Under the pieces are notes generated by a model. It was not told where the DNA came from, searched no databases, and saw only the letters and a program-made list of their open reading frames with translations. Positions 10,225-22,244 of a stretch of 64,000 nucleotides of DNA are shown here, one piece after another. Each line of letters starts with the position of its first letter. Position 1 is the stretch's first letter. A program made the translations under genes and the position numbers. This stretch comes from Eutypella sp. D-1 (lineage: Eukaryota > Ascomycota > Sordariomycetes > Xylariales > Diatrypaceae). The stretch covers positions 5,208,001 to 5,272,000 of the forward strand of contig JAJTTP010000001.1 of NCBI GenBank assembly GCA_023313575.1. The letters run 5' to 3'.

Positions 10225-12191
10225 ATCGGTGTGGGGAGGAAACTGGAGAGGATGGCCGGACCTGTAGGAAACTCGAGTTGGGTCATCTTCTCAATGGAAT
10301 GGGGAACTCTTTGTTTTTATGTACAATCTGAGACTCGGGCGTTGGCAGGCTGGGTGGTCGACTGTGGGCAAAATTCCAGAAAGGGAAATTTGTACTTCTA
10401 AGAGGTTGAAGAGAAAGATAGGACTCAGCTGAAAGTGATGGGCGTGCTAGCTTGGATAGCCAACGAGGAGTCTCAGACAAACAGCTTGGACGAGGTAAAG
10501 CAAACTATGGGGGAAGGAGAGGTTTACACAAAAGAGTTGATGCAGCAGGAGCAAACGTATTTCAACCTACCATATTGAATCCAGTATGCATGGCTCGAAA
10601 GGAAAGACCGATTCACATGCCACCCAGGGTCACGAAGTTCACGTTGACTGTTCCTCGGCCCCAGGCCTTTCTCCTACTCAAAACTTACAAAGCTCTACTC
10701 TATGCCAAGTATCGACGCCCACTGTCCCTGGCCTACGGCACTGAGTCGTCCGACTAAGAGACCGACTAAGAGATGACTTTACGCTTGGTCTACACGATCA
10801 TATCTAGGTAGCTATCGGGACCGGTCTAGGGGGTAGGTAAGGTAGCTTCCATATTGAGTGTTCGTGGGACATGTCTATGGATTCGGCTACGGATGAAACC
10901 CAGTAGATGTTAGGCAATAGGCAAGTGGATAAGAAGAAAGAAGTTCATACGACAACGCGGCGGCGATAGAAGTAATCAAGCCAATCAGTAAATCCGTGGC
11001 GGGTGGCTGTCAATCTCAAGTCCTTTAACTCTCCATCGAAGGTGAATAAGGAGGACGGGGGAGATGGGGGAACATCGTATTCCGTCCAACCAGATGTCAC
11101 CCTTTAGTACCTAGACAGGGCTAGGCGTAGCACTGGAAGAACGAAGAACCCACTATATTTTAACAAAAATTACTGAATTCGGGTAGGTATAACCAGTATC
11201 AACCAATAAGACGACGCCTACACTGCCGCATTGCGCCCCGCTCCACATCCGTAACCCCCAAAAAGCGGTCGTGCGGCACTCGAGAGAAAAAGAGCTGGAG
11301 AGGCGAGAGAGAGGCAAACTTCAAAGAGGCGTCCGTATTAGACTTATAATTAGAAGGGGCCCGTTATATTGGATCTCTTGCCTGAAACTGTGTTGAGTTA
11401 CTTATGAGCTGCATTGTGGAAAAGGAAAACTTGGAAAGACTTGGCTTTAAAATCTTGAAAATTAAGCATACATATGCGCATAAGCAGCTTCTTAGGTAAG
11501 ACGTATATGTATGTGTTGCTGACTGGCGTTTGCCCACGTGTAAGTGACTTCATTAGAGCCGCAAAGCCGCACGGAATTGGACGGTGCTAAATGTGGTTTA
11601 GCTACACCAACTTTTTTTTACTACATAGTACATCCTTATTTAAGTAAGTTATTTGGTTATTTCTTTATAGAAAGGATTGTAACAAGTTCAGAAACTGGCA
11701 GTCAACTGTATCAGATACCTCATATCCGATACAGTCATATCTCAAGAATATTTGCTAAACGCAACATTGGCTTCCCTTTTTAGTACTATCCATAAGTATG
11801 ATAAAATACTGGGCTTGCGTAAAGTTCCAATTCAAACGGAACTTACTTACGTTAGGTACCTAACAAACGTGCTAGCTTCCATATAAGGTTAACTAGAACG
11901 AACCTGTAGATCTTTTCGCCCACATCACCCCTAACCACACCGTCATATACCCCCTTGTTGTGCCTTGGTCACACGGCGTTATCGGCCGAGCTGCATGTCC
12001 GTACGTACGTGCGTATGCTAAACAGGTGGGAGCATTTCCCAGGTTCGTCTTGCGCACGTTAGAATAACCATATGGGTAGATCTCGGACAGCGTCCTATCA
12101 GCGGAGGTCACCCAGAATTTAGGCCCTGACAGCCAGGTTCCACTCACCCCCCCTTTTTTTTCATCTGTGCAAAGGGGGCGGGTTTGTCATC
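10225..12191. other. intergenic, 2.0 kb
   Basis: No gene supported. It contains the shared upstream region of the divergent monooxygenase (-) and methyltransferase (+) genes. The middle (about 11,100-11,900) is AT-rich with only short ORFs. I see no promoter motif that I would name. Confidence 0.55.
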
Positions 12192-13434
12192 ATGTCAGGC
12201 CAGTTCTCCTTCTCCTTCTCGGGGGAGGACATAGATGTGGAAGGTGAAGAGCGGCAAGGGTCGACGGTTTCGGCCCCCGCCCCCAACTCCGCTCCCGCCG
12301 CCGCCGCCACACCGGCCAGCGCCTTCCCCGTCGCGGGCAAGCCCCTGTTGCCCGCGGCCAGCCACGACCTGTCGTGGATGCTATCCGAGCTGCCCTCTAA
12401 GGTTGCCTACGGCCTGCTGGATGTGGCCTTTGGCGAGGACGGCGAGGGGACCATACAGCTCCCGCGCAGAGAGCTGTGGGACGTCCGTGTGCAGCTGATG
12501 GCGGAAGACGAGAGCGGCGGTGAGCTGGAGCCTGGTCTGGGTAATCACGACGTAAGAACGGGCATCTACGAGGGCGGATTTAAGTCGTGGGAGAGTAGCG
12601 TCGACCTGGTTAAGGTGCTAAGGCAATCTAAGCCACTACTCTCCACGGACGAGCATAGCACGAGGATCATCGAGGTGATTGATACTCCATCCCATTTCCA
12701 ACCCTTCAACCCCTTTTAGAAACATGGATCATGATATCAAACGCCACACTTACTAACTAGGAGTCCAGTTGGGGTGCGGCACAGCTCTCCCGTCATTGGC
12801 ACTATTTCAATGGGCCCTCGACTCAAGGAGGACAGCAAGCGAGCGTCGTCCCTGGCTCTCGTTCGTCCTCGCGGACTACAACCCCACCGTCCTTCAGCTC
12901 GTTACCCTACCCAACTTCATCCTCAGCTGGGCGCTGCACCAGCGGTCGGAGACGCCCGTGCTGGCCGACGCATTCTCGCCCGAGGGCGAGGGCGAGCTCT
13001 ACCTCACGCCCGAGGTCCAGGAAGCGTTCGTCGCGTTCCTGTACTCGCGGCGGATCACGCTGCACTTCCTGTCGGGGGCGTGGTCGTCGGAGTTCGCCGA
13101 CCTCGTGGCTGCGGCCGACGTCACCAGGACGGCCGAGGCGTCGACGGAGCCCGCCGCCGCCAAACTCTCCACGGTGGTCGTCGGCGCCGAGACCATCTAC
13201 TCCCCTTTCGCGCTGAGCGCATTCACGCAGACGCTGTTCTTGCTCCTGGAGCGGGAGAAGGCGCGGGGCAACGCCGCCGAGGCCCTCGTAGGCGCCAAGA
13301 AACTCTACTTCGGCGTGGGCGGCTCGCTGGATGATTTCGTTACCAGGGCCAACGAGCTCGGGGCCGAGACCAAGCAGGTCTGGGAAGAGACCGAGGGTGT
13401 CAGGCGAGGCGTCGTTCGCTGCCGTCTTCCTTGA
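12192..13434 (+). CDS. HPM1: protein-histidine N-methyltransferase, Hpm1/METTL18-like
   Basis: Two exons, 12192-12674 and 12769-13434 (1149 nt, 382 residues). The 94-nt intron starts GTGATT, has a TACTAAC branch site and ends CCAG. The join restores the SAM-binding motif I as ELGCGTALPSLALF, split by the intron just before the Leu. Before it lies the family block DVRTGIYEGGFKSWESSVDL; after it LADYNPTVLQLVTLPNF, the acidic loop of class I methyltransferases. The N-terminus is short, Ala/Pro-rich and disordered. In yeast, Hpm1 methylates a histidine of ribosomal protein Rpl3 (uL3), affecting 60S assembly and translation elongation. The same role is inferred here. The ATG at 12192 is preceded by CATC and starts the only long ORF. 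Confidence 0.88.
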
Positions 13435-13500
13435 TGCGAGGTGGAATAGGAGGGAACACCAAGAGAGCAAAGGGCGAAGAATACGGAACATGGATCAGTC

Positions 13501-13531
13501 CACACTGACCATCGAAGGGTCGGTCAGTGTG
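13501..13531. repeat. perfect 10-bp hairpin in methyltransferase 3' flank
   Basis: CACACTGACC (13501-13510) and GGTCAGTGTG (13522-13531) are exact reverse complements around an 11-nt loop. They lie 67 nt after the stop codon of the histidine methyltransferase gene, so probably within its 3' UTR. A role in mRNA processing or stability is possible but not shown. Confidence 0.7.
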
Positions 13532-13637
13532 CCATCGATAGTTCCTATGATGGCTAGCTAGAGTTTCTATTGAAAAAGAAAATCACGGTCCTGGTATCTC
13601 AAGTGATATACCCGGTTGGAAGCTATATGCAGGCGAC

Positions 13638-13933
13638 TTACCATGTATCCTGAGATTTGCTAGCAGGCTCAACCTCCGGCACAGCGCCTAATACCACGCA
13701 GCCGTTGCTCTTCCTCCTGGCGCTGCTGAACAGTTTCTTCAACCTGTCCAGACTACTACTCCACGGCGACGCAGATGTGCACATACTTTATTTGGATTTC
13801 TTCCAAATATTACCAGGAGGTCATGTTCACAGGTCATAGACCAGAAATACGCCCGGTGATGACCCTCTCCTCTCCTATGTTCCTCGAAGAGCACAACGAC
13901 GGATACTAGAACAAGGGGAATCACAGCCATCAT
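13638..13933 (-). CDS. possible small membrane-anchored protein (structure unresolved)
   Basis: Low-confidence proposal. From ATG 13933 the minus strand reads a hydrophobic segment, MAVIPLVLVSVVVLF, followed by a charged stretch (EEHRRGEGHH). Further on, in another frame, 13784-13638 reads a basic, plausible C-terminal tail (LDRLKKLFSSARRKS, then VVLGAVPEVEPAS) and stops at TAA. The two parts are out of frame, and GTAATA and GTATGT donors lie between them, so a short intron may join them. I could not find a splice pair that keeps both. The TAA stop itself overlaps a GTAAGT donor, so the tail might continue. It could be a small fungal protein with an N-terminal membrane anchor, or chance. Confidence 0.25.
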
Positions 13934-16365
13934 TGCAGTGCAACTATATTCCCAACCTATCCCCTCAACATATCCTCCGTATTCCCCACGTGTTGACTCG
14001 AGCAATCGACAATGGGTGTATTGGCCGGTGGCAGTGTAGCATAGTATAGTAAGGTACAATACCAAGCGAAAGCTTGCACCTACCTAGGTACATGTAGTTT
14101 GAAAGTGCCCATATCACACGTATTAGGTGGGTTGGGGGTGTAAAAACTATTATTCACTCCTAGCTATAGACGCTTTTATTCGATAAGTATATTGCAAGCA
14201 CAAAAGAAAAAGAAAAAAGCCCTAGCAAGCCAAAAATCATCTGCATATGTCAAACATATTTATTTTTCATCCCCCCCCCCCTCTTCCTCCGCCGCCGCTT
14301 TCGCGTCCCCAAAACAGTCCCGCCCGCAAGAGCAAAGCGCCGTCCTTTTCGCCATGTTTCGACACGGTGGTGGTGGTGACGGCGAGGATGAAGAAGAAGA
14401 AGGCTCCGAACGCATCCTCTTGGAGGGCTGGGCCGAAGGGGGAACCCACCCAGGCGCGTTAGGATCGAGGGCGGCGAGAGGCAGGCGGTTGTTAGACACC
14501 GTGAAAAAAAGGATTCTGGAACGAATTTGACAAGGGGAAGAAAATCAAGAACCCTCTCCGTTCTCGAACGGGGGGATTCATGGTCTTAAACATCCAGCTG
14601 CTCGCCGGTTCCTCTTTCCTCACGCCTGGATTGGAAAGTATCATTATGACGGACTCTGGCGTAATACTGGAATCAATGATGATATATCTACGAGTCGTAC
14701 CTGCCCTGAGAGAAGGGGCCAGCGGCTTTTGCTACCTTTGAAAAAGGGTCGCTCCTACCTGCGTGCGTATATACCACCATACACATATAGATGCCCTAAC
14801 GGCGAACAAGACGGCCAGCTTTCAATTTTATTTTATTTTCAAAATAGAAAGACACAGGGGAAGTTGAGTCGAGGTAGTAATAGTGACGCACGAGGTCATG
14901 CTAGGCATGTAAGTCCCGATGAGGATGGTCACAAGCCAGAAGTGATTCATGAGGGGAACCCATTTCGATTGCGAGACCATATAGCAACCCAGTTCCTGTC
15001 GTTTGACCTATTTCATCTATTTCTCTACGATATATTCGCTCGTGCCCCGCCCCCCGCCATCCAGTCCTAGGATGCTTCACTCCGGACACATTCATTCCCG
15101 GTGCTCCTTAGATACATAAAGCCGTCCCGTCGGGAACAAAACGCATTCCCGACTCAGCCATGACATGACCGCTTTCTTCACCCACCCATCCATTCAAACC
15201 GATTCTACTTATACGAATGATGACGACGCCGGCAGGGGGTGGGGAGTTGCTGCGACGCTGGTACTGCAGTGTTAAGGCCGTATTCAGCTAAAGCAGGTTT
15301 GGGGCAATTACGTGGGCAGATTACGCATCAGCCTCAGAGCCAAGGCGTTAGCACGGACCAGCAGCACCCCCAGAACTCCAAGCCAAGGGACGAAAGACGA
15401 GATACGAGAGGCGCAGTATGTGGAAAGAAACAGAAAAAGAAGAAAGGGGATGGAGGGGGGGGCGGGGTGGACGGTATGTAAATATAATTTAAATGTAAAT
15501 AGTGATCTCGGGAAAGGGTGATAGATACATATTCCATAAGTATTGGCCAGGGGCATTCACAAACACATAAAAATAAGACCTCATCAATGACTGACAAGTC
15601 TGGTTAATAAGCTCATCCGCACCCCCCCTTTCCCTAAGATGATACACGAAATGTATCGCGGATTACGTATAAGGCGTGTGCTGTGCTATACTGTCCAGCA
15701 TGTAGACGTATGCACCCACCTACGTACGTAGTAATTGGAAATCCGGTAGGTCTCTGTTTGTCTGCGGGTAACCGGCAGGTTGGGGAAATCGGGGTAGGAG
15801 GGAGTGGGGGATAAAGTGAGCGATGACTTCGGCCTTTTCCCTCTCAATACGTCCGAAAGTGGCCGTCCCTACATATGCGTACGCGGTTCGAAGACGTGGC
15901 GGCAGACTGCTTTATCGGAGACACGACGCTCATGTGTCCTCGAGTATACTAAGTTAAGACACGGGTTGGGAATGGAACAAACCTGATGCGAGGTGCCTCG
16001 TGCGCACTCGAGTCGCATCCAAGTTGACACACACTGACTGGGGCAATTCATGCATGCATGCTTGCGAGACATCACACCATAGGGCGGGAGCACAAAAGCA
16101 AGGGGTCGGGAAGGTGGGATTCATGAAACGAGTATTAGTCCTTTTTTTTACTCCTGGAACCGGGATTCTCATTGGGTGGTCTAGCAGCCGCCTGAATTGT
16201 CTCCAACAAAAAAGCAAACCGCATTTTATGCAAGGCGCGCACACACTATTTAATTATATGCGATTGTATCGCGCAGAAACCATCATATACAAGTGACGAC
16301 ATATAAACCAATGGCGGCCGATAGATCGGCATTAGAGGGATATATGCTCAGTAGAAGAGATGTGT
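13934..16365. other. intergenic, 2.4 kb
   Basis: No supported gene. An exon-like patch on the minus strand (about 14260-14499, Pro/Ser-rich) lacks an ATG and joins to nothing I could define. Simple sequence includes C-rich and A-rich runs near 14,205-14,285. The right end is the 3' flank of the GPI-protein gene. Confidence 0.5.
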
Positions 16366-17210
16366 TTAGAAAAGTGCGGCACCAATGGCCAGCACGAGAG
16401 GTGCAACCAGAGGAGCAACCACGCCCTGCGCACCGTTAGTGCCAGGAACACTGGTCTGCGACGCCGTGGTCTCAGGAGAGCTAGAGGAAGCAGAGCCGGT
16501 CGCTAGTTATAGTGTTAGCATACAATGAATTCACAGGCTATACGATATAGTAAGGGCACTAACGAAGAGTGGTAGAACCGGTGGCGGAGCCGCTTGGCCT
16601 GGCACTGCGGGTCACAGTGCTGTTGCTGGCCGACGAAGTCACGGACACGGTAGCGTTGGATGAAAAGGATGATGAGACAACCGCGGACGAGGTAGTCTGC
16701 GACGCAGAAGCGGAAGAAGTGATGGCACTGGAGCCAGTGCTAGTCGGATAGGCGCTCGAGCTGCCAGCGGAGTTGGAAAGGGAGACCGTGGGGTATCCCG
16801 AGCTGCTGGGAGAACCGGAGCCACCCGTGACCTGGAACTGAGTGGAGAAGTTGATGTCGGTTCCATCAGTGATCTCGAACGCATAGGTGTCCTCCGGCAG
16901 GTTGCTGGAGGGGGTCCAGGTGAAGCTGTCACCAGTGTCGCCAGCTACAGATCGATTAGTGGCAAGTTTTATATTGGAGACGCTGGTCAAGCTGATGCAT
17001 AGGAAACTTACAGGTGATCGTAGAGACGGTGCTCAGGTTGTCAGAGGGGCCACGCTTCAGAGTGACGGTGACAGGACCCTGAGCGTCAGTCCAAGTGATC
17101 TCGAAGGGCTTGCCGGCTTCCACATCGGCGAAATCGCCGGCGGAGTTGGTCAAAGCAACCTTGGCGCTGGCAAGGCCGGCAAGGAGGATGGAAGAGATGA
17201 TGAACTTCAT
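16366..17210 (-). CDS. Ser/Thr-rich GPI-anchored wall/matrix protein with Kre9/KNH-like domain
   Basis: Three exons: 17210-17012, 16944-16564, 16502-16366 (717 nt, 238 residues). Intron 1 (GTAAGT...CTGTAG, CACTAATC branch) joins TIT to SGDTGDSFTWTPS. Intron 2 (GTTAGT...AACTAG) joins STTL to PTGSA. Residues 1-16 are a signal peptide (MKFIISSILLAGLASA). Residues about 17-95 form a small beta-rich domain resembling the Kre9/KNH N-terminal or PF10342-type family (VEAGKPFEITW, FTWTPS, Y-F-EITDG). About 110 residues of Ser/Thr/Ala follow, a likely O-mannosylated stalk. The C-terminus is hydrophobic (VVAPLVAPLVLAIGAALF), preceded by small residues (GTNGAQG) as for GPI attachment. The protein is therefore expected at the cell surface. 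Its exact function is unknown. Confidence 0.85.
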
Positions 17211-20124
17211 TTTGTCGGAGGTCGTCGGATCTCAATCGTGTAAAAGAAAGTGGAGAATAGCTATTGGTTATGAAAGTGTTAGTGAATCCGATATAATCCG
17301 AGTGACCTAGGACAGCGAGAAAAGTATACGCGCGCGAGGCATGGAATGTAACCGGGTCACGATATATAGATGTATATATATGTGAACACCATGATGTTAA
17401 AGGATGCCTTCGTCTGACAGGCGATGTGACTCAGGAAGAAAAAAAAATCCCTCCCAAAAAAGACAAGCCTGACGGGTCGAGGTCCCGGGCCTAGATCGCG
17501 ACTTTGCGATGCTGCTGCTGCGCCATACTCTGGTAGGACTTGGCCTGTCTCGATGGAACGAGGCGCGTCGCAAGACTTCCCCCCCAAACACTCCAAAGCC
17601 GGCCGAGCCGACTCATCTGACACATTCCGCCATTTTTTGAATTTTTAAGTGTAGAAATATATAGGGAATACAACTTACCGAAAGAATTGGTGGTAGGAAT
17701 TATTATTATGTATTAGCTAGTAAGTACAACCAGAGCGACGATGAGATGATAACTTCGCGACGAAGGGTCGGTCGGACAAGATCAAGTGAGTGACTTGGGT
17801 TGGTAAAGGAAAGAGAGGGGAGGGGGGGCGCGGAGGAGGGAACGGGGCATTTATTATCAACTTATCGGCTGAAACATCCGGTAGGAAGGCACGACGTAGA
17901 CAGGTTGTGAGAGACGTAGGCAGGCACGGGTCGACGTCGAGACGGGTCTTGGGGGGGGGGGGGGCCGCGGCGCAAGTCAAAGGGGCAAGGGGAAGTGATT
18001 TGTGGAGACTCCCCGGAAACTTGGAAGGAGCCTGGCAACTACATTGGCTAGTGAGGTAGGTAGTGACTACACTTGCGCGGACAATAGGGAGCTACCAATA
18101 GCATGGAAGTTATCAGATTTCCCAACCAGGCGTGTCCAGGTTAGCCCAGCCCAGCTGACGGCTGTTTTACATGGGATAATTGCAATAAAACCGCTACCGA
18201 GTTCACCAAAGTACACCATCCAGGCACTACGTATACCACGTATACCACGTACATGACTCGCCATGGTAAGAAGCCATGGGTTAAGACATTCATTCCTAGC
18301 CCGTTACGGGTCAAGTTTCTCTAATTAGTGGCGTTTAGTACGCAGGTAAATAGGCCCTTAATTCCCTCTTTTTCAATATAGGCGACAAGCGTTGGCAACT
18401 TGGCACCGTTGGCGGTCTGTATATGTATACTTACATACCCATAGTTAGTCGGTATAAGCAGTAGTTTGTTGCATGGAGCCCGAGTGAGCCTGATATCTGA
18501 TACTATACTTGTAATAGTCTATACGCCCGCGCGCATTACTTTGCGATTCAGCGATTTAGGCCGAGCATGGAAGCCCCGCGGGTGATCAGCCTGCTTTGAG
18601 TTGGGCGCGCCGCGAATCCGCGGATCCCTAGCCAAACCCAGGGAGCGAAACTAAACCTCATTCGAGGCATTTGCAGGACAATCGGACAGGGAGGTGGAAT
18701 TGGGATGGGATTGAAGGCCCTTTTTCCCTGTTCTGGATCGGCTTCTTGTTTGTCTGTTCCTGTCTGTCAAGCTCTGTGGAGTTATGGAGGGAAAAAGCGC
18801 CAAAGCGCTTAGCAGTTAGATAGGTCTTCTTGGGTCTGCGATTTTCGACGGTATATCACTGGTAATGGATATCACCAACCGTGGAAACGAACCCACACAC
18901 ACCCGTCGACGTTAGAGTCGAAGCCAGACCAGTCTGCACAGGGGGTATGGTGCGTTGACATTTGGGACGAACCAACTTCCAATGAAGCCGTACTCCCATG
19001 TACAACTGAAAAAAACGCACTCTGCTCCAATAACACGCCCCCTTAATAGGTTTAGTGAGATCGGTTACGTTACGCACGCACACGATGGATGCGTGCGTAC
19101 GTAGCGCTCATGGCGTGCCCCTGTCATTCATCAAGAGGGACGAAAAAATTGCGCAACTCCAATGGGGGCCGACCAAGCCAACCAACCATATAAGTGGCAA
19201 AGACCCGAACGAGCTGAAAATGGTGCCTGTGTCTCTGTCTCTCTGCTGGATCTGTCTGTCGCTTGGAGATGAGATGGGGGCGCACAGCTTTTGATAGCCC
19301 AAGGAACAGGAACGGCTGATGTCGAGGAGGGACTTTGCTTCACGTACCACCACCTATCGCATATACATCACATGATACCTCAGATGTGTCACCTAGCGTG
19401 CCAGCCAGCCAGCCAGCCAGCCCACGGAGTATGGCGGCAGGATAGTACAATTCAATGCCAAAATTGCCAATGCATGGCGGCATGCTTTCCCCCTGTAAGG
19501 TGAGGGTGGACATGAAGGAGCATGAAGGCGGCGGATTCAAGGTATCTGACTCCCTAGCACTAAGTAAAAGGGGGGAGAAAGAAAAAAAAACGTAATGTGC
19601 ACGAGCCCAATACCAAGACCGCCTACCTGGGTTAACGCCTTTGGCAGCCCTGGAGGGTCGGATTTGGGCCTACAATGGCACTAATAATCCTCCGAAGTTT
19701 CCTTGCTCTTTGCCAATTTTTTTTTTCTTGTCTTTTTGATCGAATCCATCCGATAGAATTGGTTGGCAAGGGGTTTTTTTTTTTCCTGTTTGGTTGTAAG
19801 TAATGAATGAATGACACACTGGCAAACTTCGGTTCGGTTCGTGAGCAACAACAGTAAGGTAATCTCGCGTGCATCGGGGCCTGCCAATCCTGCCATGCCA
19901 TGCCCAGCATGCCCATGCCGTGCTACATGCCATACATCCTTATAAAGTAACCGTAACCCTACCCTACTACTTATAAAATACTTGTTAATTGCACCACCGA
20001 GCACGGGGGATCGCAACGCAACGGTGGATGCCATGAATGAGGATGAAGATCTCAATGGGGGAGGGCCCCTGGGGACCGTGCAAAATTGGGAACGGTTCGT
20101 CGAAGATCCCTAAAATGGTGTATT

Positions 20125-20167
20125 GTATGTATGTATGTATGTATGTATGTATGTATGTATGTATGTA
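20125..20167. repeat. (GTAT)n microsatellite
   Basis: About eleven near-perfect copies of GTAT in tandem by direct reading, in intergenic DNA. Confidence 0.9.
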
Positions 20168-20561
20168 CCTGCATCTAGTGTATGTACTGTAGTGTAGCTC
20201 CACCGCCGCGACTTTCGTCTTCTTCTTCGGAAGTTCCCTAGCGCAGGTTACGTATACATAGACTTTTTGGGTCGTTCTAATATATGGAAGTAAAGCATAT
20301 ATACGTAGTCATTTCCCCCAGATATCACGGTATCCGTATCCACGTTTATTTTAAGGTAAAGGTTAACCGTAGGTAACGGTCGTGTCGTTACATACAAAGA
20401 TCGGGCGATTTTCTAATTATTACCAAGTATAATAAAGTTGCGCACGGCAGCTTGCTTGCCCATGTGATGATGGTAGGTAGGGCTGGCCTGGACTGGGCTG
20501 GCTGGGGTGGTAATACATACCTACATAGTAGTAACAAAGTAGTTTAGTCGAGATCTGAGTT

Positions 20562-20577
20562 GAGATCTCGAGATCTC
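20562..20577. repeat. 16-bp perfect palindrome
   Basis: GAGATCTCGAGATCTC equals its own reverse complement and contains two AGATCT units around a central TCGA. A related AGATCTGAG lies just upstream (about 20551). It could be a dimeric protein binding site or chance. Confidence 0.7.
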
Positions 20578-21068
20578 GCGATGGTCTGTGCTACTAGACA
20601 CGTAGTATCGGATTTCCCATAGCATGGCCGGTGGTCAGGTCAGGACTTGACTGATACTATAACTATATATGTACAGATAAATTGTATAACCGCGTTGTGA
20701 AAAAAAACCAATGCCTTGGAGGGGGAATGCCATGCGTAAGTAATAGAAGCCGGAGTGCCGACCATATAATCTATACCAGTCTATCCACCCACCTCTCATG
20801 CATGATGCGACAAACTTACAGTCGCATATCCCCTTCATCTTCATCATCATCATCGTACAAAAAAAAACCTCAAGTCCCGCCCCAGATCCGATGATCAGCC
20901 ACGGAATATGAATAAATGAAAGCCCCCCCTGGCCCTAGGGCTTTTAACCGAACGCCTGATGATGCTCTACTTGATATGCTGCTCCGTCTCCGTCTGTATC
21001 GAGTACTGAATTACACCCCCTCCGCGTGATAATGATATATATATATATAAAGAAGGGGCCGCCTTCCT

Positions 21069-22244
21069 TTAGAGTTTGCTCTTGGGAGCCGCTGTCTTCG
21101 CATCCTCCGATACCACGACGGCGATCACGCATATATCGTCGATCTTGCCGCCGTGATAGTTCTCGTGTGGATAGTGCTTGTGGACCTCCTTCGCGAAGGG
21201 CCCGTCCACGCGTCGGTTGGTGCTAGCCGCTTTCGCGGCGGCGGTGATCTCGAGCGCCAGCGCGCTCTGCAATGTGACGGGTCTCTGGGCAGCCGAGTCG
21301 GCAGCCTGCTGAGTGAACGGCGCTAGGTCGTCGACGACTCGGACGCCGCCGCCGGCCTGGTCGGACGTCTTCCACGCGCCGGCGGCCATCATCAGGCGGC
21401 TCGAAATTCGCAGTATGTCCTGGTTGAAGAGGTTGTCCCAGACACCGTCGCTCGCGAAGATCAGGATGTCGCCGTGCTTGACCACGTGCTGGGTGGCATC
21501 GGCGTCCTTGGGATAGTCGCAGAGCTGCGCCCCGCCGAAGGCCGCGGCCTTGGCGAGCATGCTGGCGGGGACGATCGAGAGCTGGTACGGCGTGTTGAAC
21601 GCGTGCGTCTGCGGCTCGGAGTAGCTGTGCACGGCGTTGAGCCGCAGCTGCACGAACCCCGAGTCGCCCAGGTTGGCGACGTCGAGCGTGCCGTCCTCCC
21701 AGGCGATGGCGACGCATGCGGTGCTACCGCCTGCGTGGATGCTCCGGTCCTTGCACACGTCGTCGTACCCCATCTGCATCAGGGCCCTCGGCGACAGGGG
21801 CACCCGGAAATCCGCGGCCCTGTGCTCCCAGGCCACCGAGGCCATGTTGTCGCAGAAGCTGTGGGAGAAGTCGGCCGGGTCGACCCCGCTCTCCTCCCAG
21901 CCCCCGACACCGTCCGCTATACCAAAGGCGATGGCGTTGGTGTCGCCCAGCCGGGAGATGAAAAACGCATCCTGCCCGCTGTCCGGCCGCTTAGACTTCG
22001 GACGTTTCCTCTGGGGCTGGATGTGGTTGTAGGGGTTGAAGTGGAAGACGTTGGTGGTCGGGTCGAACTTTCTGTGTTTTCCCGAGAACGAAGCGGCGGC
22101 GTTATAGGTAACTTTCGGCATTACTGAAGGATCTTGGGAGGAGTTTGAGGGGTTTTGCGACTGCAACGGGCGCTGGACGGAAAAGGGTCGGCTTCGATGC
22201 TTGTTCGAGAATGCGACGTCAGGTCTCGGCGATAACAATATCAA
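21069..22244 (-). CDS. PTC7: PP2C-family protein phosphatase, Ptc7-like, with C-terminal -SKL
   Basis: An intronless 391-residue ORF. PP2C metal-site motifs: IADGVGGW at about 109-116, LGDSG in the middle, and ASDGVWDNLFNQ before the last third. The GVGGW and DNL forms are those of the Ptc7/Azr1/PPTC7 subgroup. The N-terminus is basic and Ser-rich with few acids (FSNKHRSRPFSVQRP), as in a mitochondrial presequence. In yeast, Ptc7 is mitochondrial and acts on Coq7 in ubiquinone synthesis. The last residues are APKSKL followed by TAA, a canonical peroxisomal PTS1, so dual targeting is suggested. The start at 22244 includes the presequence; Met42 would give a form lacking it. Confidence 0.88.
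   Translation of the reverse strand: MILLSPRPDVAFSNKHRSRPFSVQRPLQSQNPSNSSQDPSVMPKVTYNAAASFSGKHRKFDPTTNVFHFNPYNHIQPQRKRPKSKRPDSGQDAFFISRLGDTNAIAFGIADGVGGWEESGVDPADFSHSFCDNMASVAWEHRAADFRVPLSPRALMQMGYDDVCKDRSIHAGGSTACVAIAWEDGTLDVANLGDSGFVQLRLNAVHSYSEPQTHAFNTPYQLSIVPASMLAKAAAFGGAQLCDYPKDADATQHVVKHGDILIFASDGVWDNLFNQDILRISSRLMMAAGAWKTSDQAGGGVRVVDDLAPFTQQAADSAAQRPVTLQSALALEITAAAKAASTNRRVDGPFAKEVHKHYPHENYHGGKIDDICVIAVVVSEDAKTAAPKSKL

Larger units (their letters stand above)
17211..21068. other. intergenic, 3.9 kb, rich in simple repeats
   Basis: No gene supported. It holds a G14 tract (17951-17964), a CCAG tetranucleotide run near 19,400-19,425, a GTAT microsatellite (20125-20167) and a 16-bp palindrome (20562-20577). 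Poly-T/poly-A patches lie near 19,718-19,790. ORFs are short and found on both strands equally. Confidence 0.55.

Noticed and set aside
8014..13434. Secondary-metabolite cluster around the monooxygenase.
   Set aside because: Flanking genes are an RNA helicase and a histidine methyltransferase; no synthase, transporter or pathway regulator is adjacent.
14260..14530. Exon-like Pro/Ser-rich minus-strand reading (SNNRLPLAALDPNAPGW).
   Set aside because: Starts at a non-ATG codon and no acceptor or upstream exon could be joined in frame; kept only as an ambiguous note.
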